From an uncultured Oceanobacillus sp. (GTDB taxonomy: Bacteria; Bacillota; Bacilli; Bacillales; Amphibacillaceae), in contig CALKWU010000025.1 in assembly GCA_938004015.1 (NCBI GenBank), positions 1-5,290 on the forward strand: a stretch of 5,290 bases of DNA, given 5' to 3'. A program made the position numbers and the translations under genes. The notes beneath the pieces were generated by a model that made no database searches, was not told the DNA's origin, and worked only from the letters and a program-made list of their open reading frames with translations. This document shows positions 1 to 4,696 of the stretch, piece by piece. How positions within the stretch are numbered: the stretch's first letter is position 1; each line of letters begins with the position of its first letter.

Positions 1-117
1 ATCCGGGCCGAAAATCTCCCTTGGCATACAGTACGTGCACCTGAAATTACAACGGTCCGTCACGGAAATGCGCAAATCTTTCAATGGTCTACCGAATTTA
101 TCCGTAATCACTGTCAT
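1..117 (-). CDS. moaA: GTP 3',8-cyclase MoaA, N-terminal fragment (runs off left edge)
   Basis: This is the first 39 codons of moaA, read leftward from an ATG at 117 and open to the window edge. The translation begins MTVITDKFGRPLKDLRISVT and continues with DRCNFRCTYCMP. The Cys-x3-Cys-x2-Cys triplet at residues 23, 27 and 30 is the radical-SAM [4Fe-4S] ligand motif, and LRISVTDRCNFRCTYCMP is the characteristic MoaA N-terminus. In the family, MoaA uses S-adenosylmethionine to rearrange GTP to 3',8-cyclo-GTP, the first step of molybdenum cofactor synthesis, in the cytoplasm. The start is supported by a GGAGAGGG-type Shine-Dalgarno just upstream. Only about a tenth of the usual protein of roughly 330-340 residues is visible, so intactness of the rest, including the C-terminal second iron-sulfur site, cannot be judged. 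The gene is divergent from the IIC remnant, with repeat R1 between them. Confidence 0.93.
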   Translation of the reverse strand, partial: MTVITDKFGRPLKDLRISVTDRCNFRCTYCMPREIFGPD

Positions 118-121
118 TTGG

Positions 122-132
122 ACCCTCTCCTC
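122..132 (-). promoter_or_regulatory. moaA ribosome binding site
   Basis: Read on the minus strand, the sequence GAGGAGAGGGTCCAA immediately precedes the ATG at 117. The AGGAGAGG core is a good anti-16S match at normal spacing and fixes this ATG as the moaA start. Confidence 0.8.
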
Positions 133-178
133 TATTCTATGATCCATTTCCGATCATCCATCGATTATGGTTAGCTCC

Positions 179-184
179 ATTATA
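179..184 (-). promoter_or_regulatory. possible -10 box for moaA
   Basis: A perfect TATAAT occurs on the minus strand 62 bases upstream of the moaA start. No convincing TTGACA-like -35 lies 16-18 bases further upstream, and the same AT-rich patch also reads TATAAT on the plus strand (181-186). This is therefore a candidate only. If it is used, transcription would start near 172 and repeat R1 would lie 41 bases or more upstream of the -10. Confidence 0.3.
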
Positions 185-224
185 ATCATTTTGCAAGAGA
201 ATATCGAATAGTTTGAATCATGGT

Positions 225-292
225 TGGGTCAAAACGGGACAGTCCCTGATTGACCCATTTGGGTCGGTCAGGGACTGTCCCTGTTTGTCCCA
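225..292. repeat. 68-bp palindromic repeat, copy R1 (REP/MITE-like)
   Basis: The whole 68 bases form one inverted repeat centred at 258/259. Position i pairs with 517-i with only three internal mismatches (229/288, 234/283, 235/282), two G-T wobbles (250/267, 251/266) and a two-base centre. Each arm also carries its own small palindrome, GGGACAGTCCC, and the innermost hairpin is GACCCA-TT-TGGGTC. A second copy, R2, of exactly the same length lies at 4625-4692 in the same orientation with 58 of 68 bases identical. The flanking ATGGT (220-224) and ACCAT (292-296) would extend the stem if T225 is bulged. Two inverted half-elements, each with a hairpin, resemble a REPIN-type arrangement mobilised by REP-associated (Y1/RAYT) transposases. 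That assignment is inference, since no transposase is present here. The right end abuts the truncated IIC gene. Confidence 0.9.
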
Positions 293-834
293 CCATCTGT
301 TACTCGCCATTCATTGGATCCATCGTCATTTCACTCGTCTGGAGCATCTTTCTCATGTCACCTGCTTCATCTGCGGCAATCGCCATCGCAATGCAGTTTG
401 ATTCGATTTCCAGTGCTGCTGCATTAATTGGTTGCACCGCTCAATTTGCCGGCTTCACGGCCATAAGGGCCATGAGTTGGAAGCAAAATGACTTAGGTAC
501 AAATATCGCCCAATCTTTCTTGACACCAAAAGTCCAAGTGCCGAATATCGTCAGAAATGCCATACTTGTCATAGGGCCGTTTTTGGCATCTATCATCTGT
601 ACACCAATTGCGACACTTATTTTTAATTTCCAAGTGCTATACGAATTGACGGGGCTTGGCTTAAACTCATTTATTGCTCCATTGAACATTTTGGCGAACC
701 AAGAAATCGAAACATTCATCATGTATTTGGTCGTGGGTGTCTTTATCCCGGCCGTCATATCGGTCAGCACGTACAAAGCATTACAAATACGCGGCAAGGC
801 TTATAAGGGGGATTTACGTATGGAAGTCGATTGA
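293..834 (+). pseudogene. 5'-truncated PTS sugar transporter subunit IIC
   Basis: This is the C-terminal part, about 177 residues from Tyr at 301, of a membrane permease resembling the PTS EIIC family PF13303. Recognisable stretches are SPFIGSIVISLVWSIFLMSP, the polar-aromatic GCTAQFAGF segment, KQNDLGTNIAQ, TPKVQVPNIVRN, and hydrophobic helices GPFLASIICTPIATLIF and FIMYLVVGVFIPAVIS. Intact family members are roughly 330-350 residues, so the N-terminal half is missing. The frame continues leftward into repeat R1, where the only in-frame start is a TTG at 250 inside the repeat with no ribosome binding site. The resulting leader is repeat-derived and unlike the family. From the breakpoint to the TGA there is no stop or frameshift, and the terminator is intact, so the loss looks recent. 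An imperfect 9-base tandem duplication (460-468/469-477) adds about three residues to a normally conserved GFTAMSWK-like stretch. Family assignment is from recollection of conserved motifs; the sugar is unknown. Confidence 0.75.
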
Positions 835-866
835 ATTCGACTCCTTGGATAATAGAGTCACCGTTT

Positions 867-919
867 GAGACAAGTTGCATTCCATTTCGGGAATGAGGCT
901 TGTCTCTTTTTTAATTTTT
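867..919 (+). terminator. intrinsic terminator of the IIC gene
   Basis: The arms GAGACAAG (867-874) and CTTGTCTC (899-906) pair perfectly. Nested inside are CATTCC and GGAATG, which close a short loop. The stem runs directly into six T residues and, after AA, five more T residues. The structure lies 33 bases past the IIC stop codon and is a textbook Rho-independent terminator for rightward transcription. Confidence 0.9.
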
Positions 920-1234
920 CCCCCTATAATACTATGGTTTTCTTCAAAATGCTCCTGTATTCTTAGATTTACTCAAAGGCCAATTTTGTGAATGTATTGA
1001 TGGCATAGCGTCCTTCCAGGGAACAGAATATTCTGACAGGATTAAATCCATTCTAACAGCCAAATGGTGGATATTTGCTTCAAAATGGATATGACCTTCT
1101 CCACATTGCTAATGGACGCTTGTCCTCCCATGTATCAAAGGATTTTCATCCAAACATCCCTTCACCCTGCATATCCACAAGGCGAAATGATAAAAAAGAC
1201 CTATTACTTCAACCCAGATTTTCCACTATCTTCC
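920..1234. other. intergenic stretch without a supported gene
   Basis: No frame here has a start codon with a ribosome binding site and a recognisable product. One frame is open from about 932 to 1090 without a start codon, and another lacks stops from about 1066 to 1249. Neither translation resembles a family I know. The stretch holds a perfect 12-bp palindrome, CAGAATATTCTG (1024-1035), which could be a protein-binding site but has no other support. A decayed gene fragment is possible. Confidence 0.55.
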
Positions 1235-1263
1235 TTAACATTTTATAGAAAAACAGATAAAAT
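1235..1263 (+). promoter_or_regulatory. sigma-A-type promoter of the chemoreceptor gene
   Basis: TTAACA (1235-1240, five of six consensus bases) and TAAAAT (1258-1263, five of six) are separated by exactly 17 bases. Transcription would start near 1270, giving a leader of about 134 nt before the ATG at 1404. I found no good sigma-D (TAAA / GCCGATAT) motility promoter, which is the usual class for Bacillus chemotaxis genes. Confidence 0.65.
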
Positions 1264-1277
1264 GGTATATACATATT

Positions 1278-1293
1278 CCATTCCTTGGAATGG
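1278..1293. promoter_or_regulatory. dyad just downstream of the promoter, candidate operator
   Basis: CCATTCC and GGAATGG form perfect 7-bp inverted arms around a central TT. With one bulged base the symmetry stretches to 1275-1297. Its position, about +8 to +24 from the inferred transcription start, is where repressor operators are often found. It could instead form a short hairpin in the leader RNA. No regulator is identifiable. Confidence 0.4.
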
Positions 1294-1388
1294 GAATGAT
1301 TTCGTCCGTCAAGAACCTTTCGATCGCGGAATGAGGAGGAAAACATCCTCTCCTGTATGCTTTGAAAACATCAGTTGAAAATGAACAT

Positions 1389-1393
1389 GGAGG
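1389..1393 (+). promoter_or_regulatory. ribosome binding site deciding the chemoreceptor start
   Basis: GGAGG lies 10 bases before the ATG at 1404. An in-frame ATG at 1395 is only one base away from it, and an in-frame TTG at 1362 has no properly spaced site, since the AGGAGGA at 1334-1340 is 21 bases upstream. The start at 1404 is therefore preferred. Confidence 0.7.
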
Positions 1394-1403
1394 AATGAAA
1401 AGA

Positions 1404-1577
1404 ATGAAGCGAAAACGAGATGACAATCACAACAAGAAAAACGGCAACGGCTTGTTCCGCACCATTAAAAGCCGTATTTTACTGCCGGTAATGAAGCGAA
1501 AACGAAAAGACAATCCCGACAACAGAAACGGTATTGGCTTTCTCCGTTCCATTAAAAGCCGCATTTTACTGTCAGTA
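1404..1577 (+). repeat. 87-bp tandem duplication at the start of the chemoreceptor gene
   Basis: Copies at 1404-1490 and 1491-1577 are exactly 29 codons each and match at 71 of 87 bases and 19 of 29 residues. Both begin MKRKR, share NG and G in the middle and end in IKSRILL followed by one residue and V. The second copy leads directly into TM1 and its ATG (1491) is probably the ancestral start. It now lacks a ribosome binding site, which lies only before the first copy. The result is a cytoplasmic N-terminal tail about twice the length of one repeat unit. Confidence 0.93.
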
Positions 1578-3518
1578 TTGATTCTCTTTATCCTCGCTGT
1601 TTCGGCAGTCGCCATTGTAAGTTATCATTCCAGTGCCCAAAACACGACAACCGAACTTACAAATAATGTGGTAAGTCAAATGGAGGCGATGAACGGGACG
1701 TTCGACCTGTTTTTTTCGAACATAGAAAGTATTGTGGAACGTTTCAGCGATAATGAACTAATTTTAAATTATACAGACGACGAATTTGATGAATTGCTGG
1801 AATACATGGCAGAAACACAAGAAACGACAGAAGAGATTACAACTATTTACGTCGCATTTGACGACACGGGGGAAGTTATCCATTATCCAGACGCGAATTT
1901 AGGGCATTACAATCCGAAAGAATGGGAATGGTATCAAAATGCCATCGAATCAAATGAGGTCGTTTGGACCGAACCTTTCATCGATGTAAGCACTGGAGAA
2001 ATCGCCGTCGCTGCTTCGAAAGCATATCGTGACGCATCCGATACCCTGATAGGTGTCATAGGGATGAATATTACGGTGAACACCTTGACGGATATGATGA
2101 GTGGTCTTTCCATAGGCAATACCGGTTATGGGTTCATTTTAGATAGCACGGGGAAAGTTGTCGTCCATCCTGATGGATCCCCTGCCGGTGAAGACCAATC
2201 CCAAAACGAATTCTATCAAGACATGACAAATGCTGGCGATCAAGGAATCATTGAATATGAAAACAATGGTGAAAAATTGATCATCGCTTTCCAAAAAAAT
2301 CCGACAACCGGCTGGATTCTTGGCGGTGCCGTCAATGTCAAAGAGTTTGAGGAGAAGGCGGCGAAAATCATGATTCCGATTGCAATCACCCTGGTTCTTG
2401 CCGTACTGTCATCATTCATCATCATATATTCCATTACGAATCCAATTACGTCGAGAATAAAAGCCGTCATGGAAAGGATGAAACAAATTGCAACAGGGGA
2501 TTTCAGCAATGAACCTTTCAACGTGAAAGCAACGGACGAGACCGGACAACTCATGCTGGCAGTGAATGAAATGACAGAAAAAATCCGCGAATTGTTGCAA
2601 CAAGCAAGACATGTTACCGAATCCGTCACTGGACAAAGTGAAGAACTCACACAATCTTCCAATGAAGTGATGAGGAGCACCGAACAAGTCGCGGCGACGA
2701 TGCAGGAAATTGCAGCCGGGACTGAATCGCAGGCGAAGCACGCAACCAATCTGTCCAGTAAAATGGAAGTATTCACTGAAAAAGTAGAGAATGCAAACGA
2801 AAACGGTTCGTCTATCCAACACTCTTCCCAAGACGTCTTGACAATGACAAACCGAGGCGCGCAATTGATGGATGAATCTACAAAACAAATGACGACGATC
2901 GATCATATTGTTCAAGATGCAGTCAAAAAAGTGGAAGGTCTGGACAAACATACACAGCAAATATCTGAATTGGTTTCCGTCATTGAAGATATCGCCGAGC
3001 AAACAAATCTTTTGGCATTGAATGCGGCAATCGAAGCCGCCCGTGCAGGGGAACATGGAAAAGGCTTTGCCGTTGTCGCCGAAGAAGTGAAAAATCTATC
3101 GGAACAATCGGCCCAATCCGTTTCCAACATAACAGAAATTGTGTCCCGGATCCAAAATGAATCGACAAGCGTCGTTGCATCATTGAAAGAAGGTTACAAA
3201 GATGTTGCTGAAGGAAGCCGGCGAATCCTGAATACGGGAGAAACATTTGAACAAATCCGCGAAGCAGTCGTTGAAATGGGTGAAAAAATCAAAGATGTAG
3301 TGAACAATTTGAACGACATCCAAGAAAACAACGATGAAATGAATAAATCCATACAAGAAATCGCCGCTGTCTCAGAAGAAGCGGCAGGGAGCGTAGAAGA
3401 AATCTCCGCTTCCACTGAACAAGTCAACTCAGCCATGGAAGAAGTGGCATCAAGTTCCGAAGATCTCACTACATTGGCAGAACAATTGAATCATGTCATC
3501 AACCAATTTAAACTTTGA
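1404..3518 (+). CDS. methyl-accepting chemotaxis protein with extracellular dCache domain
   Basis: This is a 704-residue transmembrane chemoreceptor. A basic cytoplasmic tail (1-52) precedes TM1 (about 53-75, LSVLILFILAVSAVAIVS). An extracellular region of about 245 residues looks like a double Cache domain, with NPKEWEWYQNA at 170-180 and a membrane-proximal GYGFILDSTGKVVVHPDG segment. TM2 is at about 323-344, a HAMP domain begins at TNP (345-347) with GDFS inside it, and a long coiled-coil signalling domain runs to the end. The hairpin tip is diagnostic: IEDIAEQTNLLALNAAIEAA starts at residue 527 and is followed by RAGEHGKGFAVVAEEV. In the family this tip binds CheA/CheW, and Glu/Gln pairs in the flanking helices are methylated. 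There is no C-terminal CheR-docking pentapeptide; the protein ends NQFKL. The ligand is unknown: the Arg of the usual RPWY amino-acid-binding Cache motif is replaced by Trp174. The gene is monocistronic, and its first 58 codons are a tandem duplication. Confidence 0.95.
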   Translation: MKRKRDDNHNKKNGNGLFRTIKSRILLPVMKRKRKDNPDNRNGIGFLRSIKSRILLSVLILFILAVSAVAIVSYHSSAQNTTTELTNNVVSQMEAMNGTFDLFFSNIESIVERFSDNELILNYTDDEFDELLEYMAETQETTEEITTIYVAFDDTGEVIHYPDANLGHYNPKEWEWYQNAIESNEVVWTEPFIDVSTGEIAVAASKAYRDASDTLIGVIGMNITVNTLTDMMSGLSIGNTGYGFILDSTGKVVVHPDGSPAGEDQSQNEFYQDMTNAGDQGIIEYENNGEKLIIAFQKNPTTGWILGGAVNVKEFEEKAAKIMIPIAITLVLAVLSSFIIIYSITNPITSRIKAVMERMKQIATGDFSNEPFNVKATDETGQLMLAVNEMTEKIRELLQQARHVTESVTGQSEELTQSSNEVMRSTEQVAATMQEIAAGTESQAKHATNLSSKMEVFTEKVENANENGSSIQHSSQDVLTMTNRGAQLMDESTKQMTTIDHIVQDAVKKVEGLDKHTQQISELVSVIEDIAEQTNLLALNAAIEAARAGEHGKGFAVVAEEVKNLSEQSAQSVSNITEIVSRIQNESTSVVASLKEGYKDVAEGSRRILNTGETFEQIREAVVEMGEKIKDVVNNLNDIQENNDEMNKSIQEIAAVSEEAAGSVEEISASTEQVNSAMEEVASSSEDLTTLAEQLNHVINQFKL

Positions 3519-3550
3519 TTACAACCATTGACAACATTACTGCACAGACA

Positions 3551-3591
3551 AAAAACCACCCGAATCCACTTCAAGCGGTCGGGTGGTTTTT
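3551..3591. terminator. bidirectional intrinsic terminator between convergent genes
   Basis: AAAAACCACCCGA (3551-3563) and TCGGGTGGTTTTT (3579-3591) form a 13-bp perfect stem around a 15-base loop. The A-run on one side and T-run on the other make it work in both directions. It starts 33 bases after the chemoreceptor stop and lies about 100 bases past the stop of the convergent glycosyltransferase, so it can end both transcripts. Confidence 0.93.
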
Positions 3592-3693
3592 TATCGAAGT
3601 TTCCCGTTGCAGATGAGTGTTCGATGGAGAAAAATACTACCGTAACCCATACGATACATTTTTTATCGGTGATCGTTTTCAGGATTCTCACGA

Positions 3694-4524
3694 TCATTGG
3701 AGAATAGGTTCCCTCGTCCCCTGAAAAGTAATTTTTTCATAATGCTTGTAAAGGGAGTGAAATTTTCCGCTGTAATTTTTGAGCCAAGGTTTCCTTTTTC
3801 CGCAAAAATGAATGATGGATGTGTTGTTGATGACGTAATCGAGATCGACTTCGCCTTTACTGGAGATTTTGTAATATTGATAGAATCGTGCATCATAGTT
3901 ATAGCGCACTTCTTCAATCTCTTTTATTTCATCATGATAGAGTCCGTTCAAAATATCTTGATCAGGCAGGATGAGCCGTCGTTTATGTTCTTCCACGTAG
4001 TCGAAAATGTCCTGTTCCTTGATTCTTTCACGTTGCTCCTCGAGGTTCATCAAAAGTACACCGGAATTATAATAAGCTTCCATTTCGTAAGCTTTCAAAC
4101 GGATTTTGTTCAACTCTTTGATTTTTGCAAAATCATGATAAGCCGCCGCATACAAATAACCCGTCAAATCTGTCTCGTATAAACGTTTGATTTCATTGAT
4201 GATCAAAATATCCGGATCCAGATAGAGAATCCGATCGAGCGATTCCGGTAAAAATTTAAATGCGAGCAATCTATAGTACATCTCTTTCGTATAATGCTTA
4301 ACGACCGGTGCATCCTGGAAATAATCATCGGTAATTTTAATTTCATAGAGTTCATGTCCGTCATCATTGACGAAATCAGTTAGCGTATCCACTTCATTTT
4401 CCGTCAGCGAAGAGTGCATGAGATAGATCGAAAATGATTCATTCGGGTTGTTTAAAAACATCGATTTCAACATGACCTTCAATGGTCTCATATAGTTGGC
4501 ATCCAGGGTGACTAAAATATTCAC
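3694..4524 (-). CDS. family 8 glycosyltransferase (GT8)
   Basis: This is a complete 276-residue protein with a GTG start. The family signatures appear in order: an N-terminal nucleotide-binding strand MNILVTLDANY, the metal-binding DxD motif in YLDPDILI (Asp103 and Asp105), NSGVLLMN at 153-160, LPDQDILN with Gln189, and IIHFCGKRKPW with His239. These correspond to residues of the Neisseria galactosyltransferase LgtC: the Mn2+ ligands Asp103, Asp105 and His244, and Gln189 beside the reaction centre. It is predicted to be a retaining transferase using a UDP-sugar donor. There is no signal peptide or transmembrane segment, so it should be cytoplasmic, perhaps membrane-associated through the basic C-terminus. 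The acceptor is unknown; GT8 proteins make lipopolysaccharide, teichoic-acid-like or protein-linked sugars, and the Bacillus stress protein GspA belongs to the family. No neighbouring polysaccharide genes suggest the acceptor. It is monocistronic, convergent with the chemoreceptor and intact. Confidence 0.92.
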   Translation of the reverse strand: MNILVTLDANYMRPLKVMLKSMFLNNPNESFSIYLMHSSLTENEVDTLTDFVNDDGHELYEIKITDDYFQDAPVVKHYTKEMYYRLLAFKFLPESLDRILYLDPDILIINEIKRLYETDLTGYLYAAAYHDFAKIKELNKIRLKAYEMEAYYNSGVLLMNLEEQRERIKEQDIFDYVEEHKRRLILPDQDILNGLYHDEIKEIEEVRYNYDARFYQYYKISSKGEVDLDYVINNTSIIHFCGKRKPWLKNYSGKFHSLYKHYEKITFQGTREPILQ

Positions 4525-4535
4525 CTTCCTATCAT

Positions 4536-4542
4536 CTCCTTT
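4536..4542 (-). promoter_or_regulatory. glycosyltransferase ribosome binding site
   Basis: On the minus strand AAAGGAG, continuing GATGAT-like complementarity to the 16S tail, lies 11 bases before the GTG at 4524. It supports the GTG start rather than the internal ATG at codon 12. Confidence 0.8.
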
Positions 4543-4564
4543 CTATCCTTTTCCTGCCACTATC

Positions 4565-4595
4565 ATTATAGCATCATCCCTAGCTTTTATGCCAA
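4565..4595 (-). promoter_or_regulatory. extended -10 promoter of the glycosyltransferase gene
   Basis: On the minus strand TGCTATAAT (4565-4573) is a perfect extended -10. A TTGGCA (4590-4595) lies upstream at 19 bases, longer than ideal, but the TGn extension makes a strong -35 less necessary. Transcription would start near 4558, leaving a leader of about 34 nt. It does not resemble a sigma-B general-stress promoter. Confidence 0.65.
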
Positions 4596-4624
4596 AGACG
4601 GCAGAAGCACTGGTTGAGTCAAAA

Positions 4625-4692
4625 TGGGTCAAAACGGGACAGTCCCTATCTGACCCAATTAGGCCAGGTAGGGACTGTCCCCGTTTGTCCCA
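4625..4692. repeat. 68-bp palindromic repeat, copy R2
   Basis: This is a second copy of the element at 225-292, with the same length and orientation and 58 of 68 bases identical. Ten substitutions lie mainly in the central third, while the outer GGGACAGTCCC blocks are unchanged. Position i pairs with 9317-i. Mismatches at 4629/4688, 4634/4683 and 4635/4682 fall at the same sites as in R1, and two further mismatches lie near the loop. The left end carries an extra 10-base unit: TGAGTCAAAA (4615-4624) directly precedes TGGGTCAAAA (4625-4634). The right end stops 4 bases before the stop codon of the leftward dehydrogenase gene, so transcripts of that gene would read straight into the hairpin. 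A T-rich GTTTTGACCCATTTTG follows the stem on that strand, so weak termination or 3'-end protection is possible but unproven. Confidence 0.9.
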
Positions 4693-4696
4693 ACTC

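Noticed and set aside
250..834. Complete 194-codon gene starting at TTG 250
   Set aside because: The start and first 14 codons lie inside repeat R1 with no ribosome binding site, and the protein lacks the N-terminal half of its family; treated as a truncated pseudogene.
925..930. TATAAT after the IIC terminator as a promoter
   Set aside because: No suitable -35 at 16-18 bases and no gene directly downstream.
1024..1035. Perfect palindrome CAGAATATTCTG
   Set aside because: Twelve bases, single occurrence, 200 bases from the promoter; could easily be chance.
932..1090. Start-less open frame that could be a decayed gene piece
   Set aside because: No start codon and no recognised similarity; continuation would need a frameshift. 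Not supportable without a database search.
1064..1378. 104-codon open frame upstream of the chemoreceptor
   Set aside because: No ribosome binding site and no recognisable family; it runs across the promoter and dyad of the chemoreceptor gene. Probably a chance frame.
1362..1403. Upstream TTG start for the chemoreceptor, adding 14 residues
   Set aside because: No correctly spaced ribosome binding site, while GGAGG at 1389-1393 is well placed for the ATG at 1404.
2240..3469. Several long open frames antisense to the chemoreceptor
   Set aside because: They mirror the codon pattern of the coding strand and have no ribosome binding sites or family features.
3669..3697. Inverted GTGATCG/CGATCAT near the glycosyltransferase stop as its terminator
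   Set aside because: Only six or seven base pairs and no T-tract on the minus strand; the strong stem at 3551-3591 is a better terminator.
225..4692. CRISPR array or toxin-antitoxin cargo between the two repeats
   Set aside because: Only two repeat copies 4.4 kb apart with no spacers, and no small toxin/antitoxin-like gene pair was found.
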